Assembly (NCBI GenBank): GCA_030141605.1
Contig: JAQGDQ010001134.1
Coordinates: 1 to 60,100 of the forward strand
Length of the DNA stretch: 60,100 bases
Direction: 5' to 3'
Source: Tubiluchus corallicola
Taxonomy: Eukaryota; Priapulida; Priapulimorpha; Priapulimorphida; Tubiluchidae
The translations under genes and the position numbers were made by a program. Of the stretch, positions 23,795 through 34,879 are shown one piece after another (the stretch's first letter is position 1; each line of letters opens with the position of its first letter). The notes below the pieces were generated by a model. The model was not told the DNA's origin, ran no database searches, and worked only from the letters and a program-made list of their open reading frames with translations.

Positions 23795-24827
23795 TTTATT
23801 TATTTTTCGTGTGTTTGTTACTCAAATTCAGTGTCACAGTTTAACTTTGTTACAGTGTCAAGCAAATACTGATTACATACATCTATACAATGCTCAGAAT
23901 ATTAGAAACAAACTACAATAATTTATCACTATTGCCATTGAAACAAGTGTACGAAAGGCAACTGGTTTTCAGTCTTACACAACTCTTATTACATAACAGA
24001 ACTTCTGAAAATATAATTAAAAAAATGATTTTTACTTTAAGAAATTTCATGTAATGTAATGAAATAAGATCGTTTTAATTTTTTCACTGCACAGTATATT
24101 CCTAGAAATTCAACGTCAATGTGGCAAATAGGCACGAATGAAACACTACTATCGTGTTGTTTCAAATGGACGAAAGCGAATTTAGCCAATCAGCAAATAT
24201 ACGCTTTGTAATCACACTTGAGAAGTAACTGCCTAGTTCTGCCACAGATAGTGAAAAAGTTTTACTACATGTATGTACAAAGCAGTAAATTTATCTAATA
24301 AATCAACACAAAAAGTAGATAACATGAGAAACGATCAACACATAATTACCTCTTACAATACTATCAAATAATTTTCCAGTTTAATTTAGATGAACAAATG
24401 TAACGGCAAAAGTATTTCTTAACAGAAGCTAACAGTTACATGTAACAGCTATTACATAATAATAACATAAACACATACGCAGTAGTAAAGCAATAAATAT
24501 ACAACTAGCGCCAAGCTGTAGAGTCCAAATACTCATATTTACAAGAAACAGCACCTCATCTAGCATATGCAGTAGTGGCTACACAATGTTTAAAATTAAC
24601 ATTAGCATCTGACAGACTGACGCACAGAAATTATCCAAAATATTACTTACAAAAGCAGACAATTGCTTGTTTGCAAAAAATAATAGACAAATTAACAAAA
24701 ACTAAACAAACACATAGAAACACGATTTTCTGTTTTGTCACAAATTAGTCATTCCTGTGAATATTTAATATGCAGGTCCTATAAATAACAAACATGGTTG
24801 AGATTAAGCATTAACATAAACAAGCAA
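23795..24827 (-). other. Probable MBTPS1 3' UTR with polyadenylation signal
   Basis: Downstream of the MBTPS1 stop the first strong signal on the minus strand is a doubled AATAAATAAA (plus-strand 23795-23804). This would give a 3' UTR of about 1.03 kb. The interval has no coding features. The exact cleavage site cannot be fixed from sequence. Confidence 0.5.
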
Positions 24828-27800
24828 TCATACAACTGGAACTTTTTGGTTTTGTTGCAAGGCTATGATTCGTTTTAGTGCCGGCTTCCGACGCTTTTTT
24901 GTTCGACATTTCTTGTAAAAATGGCTGATTATAAAAAATAGTCCACACAATGTTCCTAGAAATGCTAAAAATGGCAAAGTCTGCATGTTATCATTGTCAT
25001 TTGGTAACACAGCACTGTGAATACTTGTCCATGGTAGCACATTTTCATGAAAAACTACTGGATTATTGACATGCTCGGGAGCTATTATCATTTCATCGAT
25101 GTCAATAGACAGAAGCTTAACATGCTTGTACAAGTTTGTCGGGGCTGACTCGTTCAAAGGTTCGCTTGCCGTCCAAACTAAACCCGGACACAACGGCAAC
25201 GGCCTGGGTCGCTGTTCACCTAACTGATTCACCAACACCTTGGAATACTGTTGCAATTTATTGCCTTCCATTCGTTGAGGGATGTCGACCGAAGGTAGCA
25301 ACGTTACTTGTTGAAATTCTTCAAAAGATGGCGGAATCTTTCCGTAGGTAGTAAACTCCAGAAGAGCATCGAGAAGCCAAAAGCAGTCCTTCTGCATGTG
25401 ACTGTTGTCCAAGCAGTTTGAATCGCCATACACAACTATTCGACCGGAGGTGTCATTTTCGGCTCGCTTAGCAGGATACAGTCCCAGTATGGCTGCTTCC
25501 TTCGTCATCCCCGTTTCGCCAGTAATCACCTCGTGCCCCTGATCTTTCAAAGACTGCTTAACAACAAACCCATTTTCGGGAAACTTAGAAAGTGAAGTGC
25601 CCGACGCATAAAACATCTCGTGATCAGCTAATGTGTAATCTCCTTCGTAGACGCTGTCACCTAGACTGATCCCCCATGAGGACATTAACTCATTCAAAGC
25701 TGGAACGTTTGCACCACCAGTCTCGGGCATCCACCACTGACGAGTGTTCTCGTCATAAAATTTTACTTTTTTCATTACGGTGGTATTATACCAGTCGGCA
25801 AACACGAGCACTGATAAACCATTGTCGATGTCCTGTTTCAACTTTGCGATTTCCTCTGGAAAGTACTCCTCCTCAGCATCGACTAACAGTAAAGCCGCAT
25901 AATGCCTGGCTTCAAAGCAAGTAAATGGAGCACCTAGCACCTCGATGTAGTAGCCGCCGATTCGCAAATGTTGGTACATGTCTTTGAAATTGGTGTGTAT
26001 GTGATCACCATTCCAGTCCAACGGATCGTTCTTCATGCGCAGGTTGTCGCGGGGAAAATAACCCGGCGGATAACGCATGTTGTGGAACTGGTCCCACAGA
26101 AGGCGCTTGTTTCGCGGCGGAACCGGGATGACTTTCACACGTACCGGCAGCTTCAGTTTCGACTGCAGGGGTTCTGCAGTTTCGTCTGCAGATGGGGATT
26201 CGACGGTGAGAGAGATATATCCTTGGGCTATACCATCCCATTCTGCAGCAGTACTTGTTGCTATGATGGACACTGCTATGTAACCAGACCATGGCCATAA
26301 CACACTAGAATAGGAAATGGACACATCGAGATAGTCACCAAACTGGCGAACATAGGGATGCCATGTCGGCTCACCGACAATTTTACCAGTAACGCCCATT
26401 CCATTTAGTATAGTCACATTCACAACGGTTGGCATCCCAGTAAAGTATATAGGCTGTGAACAATATGGCCACATGTACGGGCATTCAGTTAAGTCAATGT
26501 AGCTCGGACTTAAACTAGCTTGGGGTTGGTACGAATTAAGTATTTGATATGCTTTGACGAGGTCCACTTTGCCGTGACCTTGTTCGAACATATTAGCGGT
26601 GGAAAGTCTGCTCGCAGAAGCCATGAGTGCTTGTTTCATGCTCGCTGGGTTGATAACATCAGAACGATGCAAGACTGCACTGTAGAGGAGCGTAACGACG
26701 CCTGCAACGACTGGCGAGGCAACACTAGTGCCGGACAATGACCGGCAACCCCCTTTCAAGTTTGAACCACGCACACCAGAGCCGTAGGTGACGATATCGG
26801 GTTTCAAACGGCCATATCCACTTGGTAGTTCCCATGTGGTCATTCCACGCGAAGAAAATCTAGCCACCTGATCTTCGAAATTTATGCCGCCTACGCCGAT
26901 GACATCCATTTGGTCGGCCGGATTATTCAAAGTACCGTAGAGTGGCCCATCGTTGCCAATGGCCGAAATCATTATGACTTTGTTCGCGGTCAACTCCCAC
27001 ACTTTATCCACGAAGGGGTGATCCATGAAATCAGGCCCTCCAATGCTCAGATTGAGAACGTTTATCTTTTTCAGGATTGCGTAATTAAATGCATCAAGAA
27101 ACCAGGACGTGTAGGACACTTGGTTATTGGTGAATACACGAAATATGTAAATGTCTGCATCAGGAGCGAAGCCGACACATTCAGTGCTGCTGCCGATAAC
27201 ACCAGCCACAAACGTTCCATGGCCTAAGCCGTCATCCAACGTCTTTTCGTTAGTCCAATTTGTTCTCTCTTTAATTTTTTTGAAGTGCGGGTGTTGGTCG
27301 CCGAGGCCAGTGTCGAAGATCGCAACTTTGACTCCGGCACCCGTATACCCCATATCCCACAAGACGTTGGCGTGCAGAGCGCTAGTGATCTGACGCGGGA
27401 CGGCTCGCAACAATCGGCGGCTTGTATGCCGCCCGGTTGCATGCCAGAACGCGGTTGCAAACGACAAACTTGAGCGCCCTCTGTGAAGACTTTGCAACTC
27501 ACACGTTTTATTATCGACACCATGGCACGGATTAGATGCGGGAATATTTTCGTCGGAATTTACTTCGTTCACGTCTTTCTTTAACGATCTTATCACACTT
27601 CTTTGCGGAGTCACACACTTGACGTTTGGGTGCTCTAGCAAAGCTTTGAGTGCGACATCATATTCCTCCGCTGGCAGTTTCAAAATGTCGAAATCGCTTG
27701 GAAACGAAGCGGCTGGATTCGTTCTTGGTATGATCTTCCATTCGGAGATGTTTTTGGCTTTTAAAACAGATGATATAAAATTCTGTCTTTCCGATTTTTC

Positions 27801-27953
27801 GAAGTAATCGTCGAAAGTGATGATGTATTCATTTTCGACTACGGACGATTCAAATTCCACGGCATCATGCGCCACAGCTATCAGCTTTGAGTGTTCAAGA
27901 AACGCGTCAAACACTAGCAAGAATAATATGACATATGGGCGTGCATGCCACAT
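24828..27953 (-). CDS. MBTPS1: Membrane-bound transcription factor Site-1 protease, single coding exon, 1041 aa
   Basis: This is a subtilisin-type (S8) serine protease of the Golgi. In the family it makes the first cut in SREBP and ATF6 and matures other lumenal proteins. The signal peptide is about residues 1-25 and the propeptide carries the autoprocessing motifs RSLK (122-125) and RRLL (179-182). The catalytic residues are Asp214 (FDTG), His245 (GHGTFVAG), oxyanion Asn334 (AIGNDGP) and Ser410 (LSGTSVASP). Conserved blocks such as [22 protein letters not shown] and ENTRQWWMP follow. A transmembrane helix spans about 993-1012, then a basic cytosolic tail ([10 protein letters not shown]). Length fits the human protein (1052). 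The start at 27953 follows an in-frame stop in the leader and precedes the signal peptide. The coding region has no intron, unlike the many-exon vertebrate gene. The protein looks intact and active. Confidence 0.97.
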   Translation of the reverse strand: MWHARPYVILFLLVFDAFLEHSKLIAVAHDAVEFESSVVENEYIITFDDYFEKSERQNFISSVLKAKNISEWKIIPRTNPAASFPSDFDILKLPAEEYDVALKALLEHPNVKCVTPQRSVIRSLKKDVNEVNSDENIPASNPCHGVDNKTCELQSLHRGRSSLSFATAFWHATGRHTSRRLLRAVPRQITSALHANVLWDMGYTGAGVKVAIFDTGLGDQHPHFKKIKERTNWTNEKTLDDGLGHGTFVAGVIGSSTECVGFAPDADIYIFRVFTNNQVSYTSWFLDAFNYAILKKINVLNLSIGGPDFMDHPFVDKVWELTANKVIMISAIGNDGPLYGTLNNPADQMDVIGVGGINFEDQVARFSSRGMTTWELPSGYGRLKPDIVTYGSGVRGSNLKGGCRSLSGTSVASPVVAGVVTLLYSAVLHRSDVINPASMKQALMASASRLSTANMFEQGHGKVDLVKAYQILNSYQPQASLSPSYIDLTECPYMWPYCSQPIYFTGMPTVVNVTILNGMGVTGKIVGEPTWHPYVRQFGDYLDVSISYSSVLWPWSGYIAVSIIATSTAAEWDGIAQGYISLTVESPSADETAEPLQSKLKLPVRVKVIPVPPRNKRLLWDQFHNMRYPPGYFPRDNLRMKNDPLDWNGDHIHTNFKDMYQHLRIGGYYIEVLGAPFTCFEARHYAALLLVDAEEEYFPEEIAKLKQDIDNGLSVLVFADWYNTTVMKKVKFYDENTRQWWMPETGGANVPALNELMSSWGISLGDSVYEGDYTLADHEMFYASGTSLSKFPENGFVVKQSLKDQGHEVITGETGMTKEAAILGLYPAKRAENDTSGRIVVYGDSNCLDNSHMQKDCFWLLDALLEFTTYGKIPPSFEEFQQVTLLPSVDIPQRMEGNKLQQYSKVLVNQLGEQRPRPLPLCPGLVWTASEPLNESAPTNLYKHVKLLSIDIDEMIIAPEHVNNPVVFHENVLPWTSIHSAVLPNDNDNMQTLPFLAFLGTLCGLFFIISHFYKKCRTKKRRKPALKRIIALQQNQKVPVV

Positions 27954-28040
27954 CGTGCGCTGACAACCAAGGCCCGTGTCCTGGACAAGTTAATTTCCTC
28001 TTAATCCATTTTCAATTATCTGCTGCAACATTGAGCCATC
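27954..28040 (-). promoter_or_regulatory. MBTPS1 5' leader: splice acceptor and 7-codon upstream ORF
   Basis: On the minus strand a polypyrimidine tract and TTTGCAG (acceptor between 28041 and 28040) open an 87-nt untranslated stretch before the MBTPS1 ATG. It contains a small upstream ORF, ATG at 28039 to TAA at 28016 (seven codons), ending 62 nt before the main start. The transcript therefore probably has a non-coding first exon further right (beyond 28.04 kb), whose position I could not fix. The uORF might dampen translation; this is inference. Confidence 0.6.
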
Positions 28041-28138
28041 CTGCAAATAAAAGAACATTTAGCTGTGGACAATGAATTGGCAAGAGACTCTAAACTACTG
28101 AAACAACAAACACTTTGTAACTTTATAAACCTTGAATA

Positions 28139-28257
28139 ACTACGGCCAAATAACGTTGAAAACACCGGTTCTCGTCTGATCACCAAAGTTAAGCAACGTA
28201 GAGCCAGGTTAGTGCTTGGATGGATGACCGCCTAGGAATACCAGGTGCTATAGGCTT
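28139..28257 (+). pseudogene. 5S rRNA-derived segment (SINE head)
   Basis: About 119 bp align by eye end to end with eukaryotic 5S rRNA, with several substitutions (for example GATCACCAAAGTTAAGCAACG where 5S usually has GATCTCGGAAGCTAAGCAGGG). The internal Pol III promoter boxes are largely preserved. It is followed by SINE body and not a terminator. Confidence 0.85.
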
Positions 28258-28630
28258 GCGGGATACCCGCACTGTGTCTTGACACTAGGCGGAGGAGCTG
28301 CACAAGCAGCCAACGGCTAGAGGGCGGAGGATCAAGTGACCCAACGGCCATGTGTAGAGGAACCTTCCAAATCAGGAGTGGAGCCCCGAAGGCGGACCAG
28401 TGCAGAATGCTCACTAACTCCGGCAGCTCATGCAGCCAACCTGGTGCCAAACGTATCGCTCTGCTTTCCTTTGGACTACACCAGGGAGGAAGAGAGGGGG
28501 TTCCTGCGGTCTGGGCAACTCAGGATCTCCACACACCTTGCCCAGGCGTGCGCCCCGGAGACGTTCAAGGATCGGACTCTCTTGGCACACATTCCATTGT
28601 CTTCCGAGACAGAAGGATGCCAACGACAAC
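28139..28630 (+). mobile_element. SINE with 5S rRNA head (SINE3 type), 12-bp target duplication
   Basis: Bases 28139-28257 match 5S rRNA: TACGGCCA start, CTCGTCTGATCACC, AAGTTAAGCAACGTAGAGCC (box A region), GTGCTTGGATGGATGACCGC and CCAGGTGCTATAGGCTT (box C region). The rest is a GC-rich body of about 370 bp ending CCAACGACAAC. The 12 bp AAACCTTGAATA occurs directly before (28127-28138) and after (28631-28642) the unit. This shows insertion as one piece and makes a functional 5S gene unlikely; no T-run follows the 5S part either. It sits in the inferred 5' intron of MBTPS1, in opposite orientation. Confidence 0.85.
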
Positions 28631-28642
28631 AAACCTTGAATA

Positions 28643-29922
28643 TTGCACATGGTATATCTTAAAATTTCAAGGAGAAGAAACGGGATTTTACAGTATATCC
28701 CAAAAAACATTCCTTACAAAGTTATATTAGTCACCTGTTTGAAAGATTTATGTAATTGGAAAAGAAAATTCTTAATAATTTAAAATATTCGCGCACTTGG
28801 TAAAATGCTTATTACCATCCCAATGCGCACCACTGGCTCACAGAAAAATATGTCAATGATCTTATAAAGCTTGTAATATAAAGACTTATAATATAAGGTA
28901 TTTAACACTTTTGCTTAGTTAGCAAAGAGCGTGTTAGGAATGCTCTGATTATGTTTTCAAACTTTATGCAAAAATATTTTTACTTGTTTCCTCGTTTCAA
29001 ACTTACACTTAAAATGGTTGCACCTGACAGTCAGCGTGGGAGATTAAATTTTCAAGTTTTATACAGCGTAACTGCTAATGCAAGTTCAGTGTAGAAAACT
29101 TTGGTATGAATTTTTGAACTTTATTTATGAAGCAGGTTTTCTTGTGCTTTAAAAAACAATCAATCCTCATTTAAAAAGTGCAGTCTTAAAAATTCTTAAT
29201 TCGGTTGATATTTTCATTACTGTTTGTGTCCAAGATTTATTTAACTTAGCTAACATATAAACATTCAGACAAATACGGATTAGTGCATTTCTGTAACAAC
29301 TTAAGAATAACTTAATTACAATTACATTAAAATTAAAGTTATGTGGCTGAGGAGACCAAAAAATGGCAATACAACCACCTTAATTAAAGTCCACCTTGAG
29401 AAAAAATGGAAAAGAAGAGAAGGATTGACGAAGAGGACTAAAGTCTGGGAAGGAAGGAACAGAGAACAGGGAAAACTGTGTCGATGCGAAAACTGATGCT
29501 GCGCCAACAACGACGACATTCACAATACGATAATAATAATAACAATAATCAGTGCACTTGACTTTGCTATGCCTTTATAATGCAAATTTTTGCCAACTTT
29601 TTGAGTGAATAATTGTTTGATTTTCTGCACATTAATCTTCAAGTCAAACTTATTACACTTGTACGAAATTTGCTTAAATTAAATTCTTTTCACAGGTTGA
29701 TAGTACTATAAATATTTTGCACATTTAATAATTAGATATTTTTACATATTTAAAAACTAATAATTGATTTTTATTGTTGAAATTACATTACATTTTACAT
29801 TAAGTTCGCACTTTCAGACTTTTGATTGTAAAAGTAGAGGCAAAATTTGATTGTATATTGTTTTCTCATATATATAATGAGATACACATATATCTTCTTT
29901 CTTCTTTTCTTACAACATTTGT
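28643..29922. other. No gene seen; expected to hold or flank the MBTPS1 first exon
   Basis: AT-rich DNA with no motif that identifies an exon. Confidence 0.4.
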
Positions 29923-30809
29923 GGGCGCTATTACACTTTCGCACCGCCTAGCTTTTTATAGGTTATTACTCGTTTTTAGGCTCGTAAGTCATCATTCTAT
30001 TATTCTTACGTCATCAGTGAATGTTTCCGCTGATCTAATTGTAATTTAATAATATATTTAGGTATAATTACCAATAATTACGCTGTATTCACAGTTCTAC
30101 GCCTATACAGGGCGTATCGCCATCTTGTTTGTGTGTGTAGTCACGTGACAAATTTCGTACTAGTTTATGCATTATCAAGGCCTAGCTTAAAAGGCACGTG
30201 ACACACTTTCATCTTGACCGCATTCACGAAATAAAGAAAAAACCTTTACTTTTTTATAATCTAATAGTAATAATACTACAGTAATAAATAAAATTAATGA
30301 TAAATAACTGTTCCGTTCCAGGCCCACCCGCGATACGATACAAACTCCCGTAGCTGCAACCCTAATAATCATAAATTATGCGAAAAAACTAAAAATACAG
30401 GTTAAGGGCCATACACGTCACTGCGCGAGAGCGATTGCGCAATACTGGTGTAAACACGGTTATTCACGTGCAGCTTTTAATGGCGGCTGTAGGTAAGTAA
30501 TGCATGATTTTAATCTGGACTTATAAAGCGCAAGAAGCAATAATATTATGGGAATATGGTGTATATTACGCCTGTTGGTCTGCTTTCTGGCCTGCAGGCG
30601 TGAAAACAACCAATAGGCCAGGAAAAGCTAGGCGGTGCGAAAGTGTAATAGCGCCTATGACTTTAATTTGTAATTGTAAGGCCTAAAAACCAATAATATT
30701 ATGGGAATATGGTGTATATTACGCCTGTTGGTCTGCTTCCTGGCTTGCAGGCGTGAAAACAAACAATAGGGCAGAAAAAACTAGGAGGTGCGAAAGTGTA
30801 ATAGTGCCC
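29923..30809. mobile_element. DNA element with GGGCGC-type terminal repeats and 6-bp target duplication
   Basis: The left end GGGCGCTATTACACTTTCGC and the inverted right end GGGCACTATTACACTTTCGC continue similarly for about 34 bp. ATTTGT flanks both sides (29917-29922, 30810-30815). The right terminal block of about 115 bp is present twice (about 30538-30657 and 30691-30809), the inner copy ending GTGTAATAGCGCC. There is no transposase. The interior contains a promoter- and exon-like spot near 30430-30495. Confidence 0.8.
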
Positions 30810-30815
30810 ATTTGT

Positions 30816-31799
30816 GCTAACTTGTTAATAAACGTTCCTGGAGTACAATGTGTCCAAAAAGAAAGCAATAGAAATAAACTTATTACCCTTTCAAACTTCA
30901 TTGCTAAATACAATGATAAATCAAAACAAATTACTAAACACAACAAGCAGTCGTTAATTCATGATTGCTTCTCTGCTGCTAACAAATGGGATTAAAATAA
31001 TTTCTTTATTAACATCGTTTCTTTAAAGATGGAAAATACGCAACTCGAAAACAGAGAGTATTACATGCAAAGCCGGCAAACATAACCGTCCTCCGTGCTG
31101 TTTGTGAGGATAACTGTCTTCTTCAAACGACCACTACATCTAGATTTAGCTAATACCTTTTCTGCCTACGTAGTACGTTTTGTAGATTTTCTACATTTTC
31201 AAATGAATTTAATAACAATAGCTTTTATTAGAGCTTCACACTTATGTACCGCAGTTACTTATTTAACAGCAAAACTAATTACTGTCTGTAAAATTTTGTG
31301 TTAAATATTATAAGGTACAAGAAACTCATATCTTTTAGTTCCACTGTCTGCATTTCAAAACAAACACTCCTGACCGCAATGTTAAATTTGTCCAAGTTTC
31401 GCTACAATCAACTCGTACCACAAAAGAAATTACCATTAATCTACACATTAAACATCATTCCTGCGGTGACTTATAACCGATAGTTTCCTCCTTTCCTATA
31501 ATTCGTTAAAATATGCATGGTCATCCTTCCATGTTATTTTTACATTAATTTGACATGACATTATATTTTTGCACTTATTAGTTAACCGATCACCTCATCA
31601 TCATAATGATAGACCATTACGTCTATTGTAGTAATGGTCAGGGAGAGTTTACTGAGACAAAATAAAAGAAAATGTCCTCAAGATATGTAAACACAGCAAC
31701 AATCCAGCAACAAACAAGACGCTGATATGCCAATAGCATTTCTGAGCAAATATTTTTAATTCTCGCTTCCTAACTTAAAAATTAATTATGAGGTTTGCT
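30816..31799. other. No gene seen
   Basis: AT-rich DNA with random-looking frames up to 69 codons. A short CATCATCATAATGATAG / CTATTGTAGTAATGGTC palindrome-like stretch lies near 31590-31640. Confidence 0.4.
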
Positions 31800-32860
31800 T
31801 TCTATCCTTTCATTTTTGGCATTACGTAATTTGTTTTCTCGAATTCAAATCTCATTTTCTTTGATACTACAATTTCTCCAGAATTTTCCAGTATGTTTGC
31901 TGTACTGCTTCTTTAGATACCAATCCCTGTATGTCATCGACCAATTAATTCGCAATAATATCTCCATTTCTAAAGCTGGACCAATAATGTTTATGTATAA
32001 CTCAATTTGCTGCGTCTATATAGTTCTGTTAACAACAACACTGCACAACATAGGCCCGAACGGTGCGCCTTGTCTTACTGTCTGTACTTCTGCTGTATTG
32101 CCATCAACAATCTCGTAACTATGTACATCATGTTAAAGCAGTTTCCTAAATCACTAAAAACTAAGTATACACCATTAATAAATTTGTGATCTTTAATATA
32201 TTATTATTAAATGTCACAATTATATTCTAATGTTTTTCTGATTAGATCAGACGGATTTCTAATTTTTCATCTTCCAGACTGTAAGCTGCTAATATTCATT
32301 AACTAAATTTTTTGTTTCTCAGTTTTTATTAATATGTTTTTGCAAAGCTTAGTTACTTACAATTATGCTAGTTAAATATATTCCTTCTACTTTTTTGCCT
32401 TTTATTATTGCACTTTATAATTACATCGGTTTAATTGTCACTTCTGCCACTCATAAGGATTAACAACTATTTTTATGAAACATTAATGACGAACCTTTCA
32501 TCAAAGTCATCATCTGCAATAATATACCCTTTTTCTTTCTCCATTGGTGTTTATCTCGTGATTTTCTTTCCCTTAATTCTTTAATTTTGTTTCTGTAATC
32601 TCTTGTTATCACTAATTGATTGTTTTCACCTGCTACCAGCTATCTGGCCTTCCCATTTACATGCAATTTGGCCATTTTTTTCATTGTGTTGCTTTTAAGA
32701 GACTCTCGCAGTATTTCTCAAACACACTTAAAATGTTACCACTGATCTTCTTCTATTAACTTCATCAATTTCATCTTAAATGCGTTGCCACCATATCTTC
32801 TTTTCAAATCATCAAAATCTGTTTGTGAGAAATGCTGGTCATAATATATTTTCGTGTTAA
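31800..32860 (-). pseudogene. LINE relic with reverse transcriptase motif
   Basis: On the minus strand about 32118-32020 reads EIVDGNTAEVQTVRQGAPFG followed by PMLCSVVVNR, the RT motif that reads EIVRQGTVLGPLLCCAAINR in the 6-7.5 kb LINE. Further upstream (about 32800-32460) a lysine/arginine-rich VITRDYRNKIKELRER segment fits the region before RT in LINE ORF2. Stops are frequent. It is a decayed relative of the first LINE in the opposite orientation; the limits are approximate. Confidence 0.6.
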
Positions 32861-32930
32861 AGACCAAGAAATTCTTCTACTGTAATTATTTTAACTGGTT
32901 TCAAAACGTTATCAAAATTTTGTTAATCAA

Positions 32931-32933
<3 letters not shown>

Positions 32934-32992
<59 letters not shown>

Positions 32993-33020
32993 ACGCGCAC
33001 GCACGTGCGTGTGTTTGTTT
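32934..33020. repeat. GT microsatellite
   Basis: An almost pure GT run of about 58 bp, followed by GCACGCGCACGCACGTGCGT and more GT. Confidence 0.95.
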
Positions 33021-34879
33021 GTTTTTATAATAATTATTATTGTATAATTTTGTAAATTTAATTTACAATTGTATATAAACTAAATGTGTTGCCACAACTA
33101 GGGCCTTATCGTGAACAAGCATGTTATCCTCTATGAGTTTACCTTGTAAAAATATTTTCTAATAAAATAAATAAATAAATTAATTAATTAAATTACTGTT
33201 AAATTGCTAAAAAGAGATTTTTAACATGTTGTTGTATCACTGTGATTGTAATCACCATCATCATCATTATGATTAGTTGTTGTTACTATGATTATTATTA
33301 TTAATAATATTATTGATGTAGTTGTTGTTCTGCTGCTGCTGTTGTTGTTGTGTTATTAATCTTGCTATTACTGTACATGTGTATAGAGATCATGTCAACC
33401 TGTTCAATAAATAAATTCTATGTAAATCAAATTTGACACCTTTAGATTTAGCGTAAATTTTCCGTATTGCTGGCTAGGTATAACGTAAATATACTTTCCC
33501 GCCAGAGAGATGTGATTTTGAGGGATTGAAGAAGTATGATTTGGACGATTTCTTGAACTCTCGGTAGCAGCGTTTAATTAGAATAGGATAGTTAATGAAT
33601 AATGACGTCGGCAACTGGATAGTTTTTCAGCATTCTTAGCAGTTTACACAGGAAGGTGTGGTTATAGATCAGTTTGTTTCTTTTGCTAAGCTTTTTTGAG
33701 AACAGAATTTTTTATTTGAGGCACGAAATGGGCGACCGTGTATTGCAGACTTGCATGATCAATCGGTTGACCAGATGCAGCAGTATCACAATTAAATGTA
33801 GTTACCTTTTCGGTCATTAAAAACCTGCACTTGACTGTAGGCTATACTATAGTATACTGATTACTGGATAGTGTTAAAGTTGGTGAGCTTGTTAATTATA
33901 TTCAGTCCTTTGTTTACTGTTACACTTGTAGTTGCCTTTAGCCTTACTTTGTTCATGAGTTAATTCACATGAAATAAATGTGATTGTGGGTAGCATGCTT
34001 CACCTCCCAGCAAGACTAGTGCTTGTAAAAACAGAAAGTTTCTGTTTTTAGATATTTGTCTAGTTATATTTGAAGTTTGTCATATGTGTAACACTGATAA
34101 CGTCTTCTGGTAAAGAATTCTACACAGTACATCCTCGCTTAACGACTCCCCGTTTAACGACGCTCAACATTTGACACCTTTTTCTCGCTTAACGATTCAC
34201 GTTTCATTTTAGTCAATTTTTTTACTTTGCTCACAACCATTTTTTATTTTTTCAACAACTTGCGTTACAAATTGCGTTATTTTGCTGCAAAAACGCATTA
34301 GTAACCTAAACAGTGAATTACTATAATGCTTTTGCTTTCCGACTGGCTATATACTAAATTCTAGCTATTTATTGCTATAACAACCAGATTAGTACTAAAT
34401 GAAATTGTCTCAAGGTCACTCGATGCAGAGCCTGGCTTTCGCTGCGTAGTATTTAACATCCAGTGTTTAAATGGGAGGAGAAATTGCTAGCAAGTCTAGC
34501 TAGATACTAAAGTAAACTAGATAGTAGAGACAATAGTGTTACACGTTTATTTCCGTCCATCTTGGCTCGTTGAACAAGTAACAATACGCAACTTAATTCC
34601 GTCCAACTTTCAAGCAAACGAAAGAAATTAATCAGTAAATATCTATATCTATCAGCTCTCCTGTATTACCATTTATAGCAGTGCAGTGCTGCCCTCTCGT
34701 GTTAGAAGTATTACTAATGAAGCAGGTATAATAGACATTATAAACTAATAAATAAACTTATGATCAAAATTAACTGAATTAACATTTTATCTGTTTTGTA
34801 GCCTATAGACCTATTTAAAGCCTAAGGTGACTGCATAAGTGTCTAGTCTAGTCTAGTCTGCTGTGATTGTCAGTCTGCC
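33021..34879. promoter_or_regulatory. Upstream region of TWNK; contains a MER2/Tigger-like end
   Basis: This should contain the TWNK promoter and 5' leader; I see no clear core promoter. At about 34131-34240, CAGTACATCCTCGCTTAACG followed by CAACATTTGACACCTTTTTC matches the element fragment at 21328-21480, a Tigger-type end whose partner was not located. A short GTCTA repeat (AGTCTAGTCTAGTCTGCTG) lies at 34841-34860, just before the start codon. Confidence 0.4.

Noticed and set aside
25968-26300. Plus-strand frames of 62-110 codons opposite MBTPS1
   Set aside because: They are antisense shadows of the protease coding exon.
28139-28257. A functional 5S rRNA gene
   Set aside because: No T-run terminator follows, several conserved bases are changed, and the unit extends to a 12-bp target duplication, so it is a SINE head.
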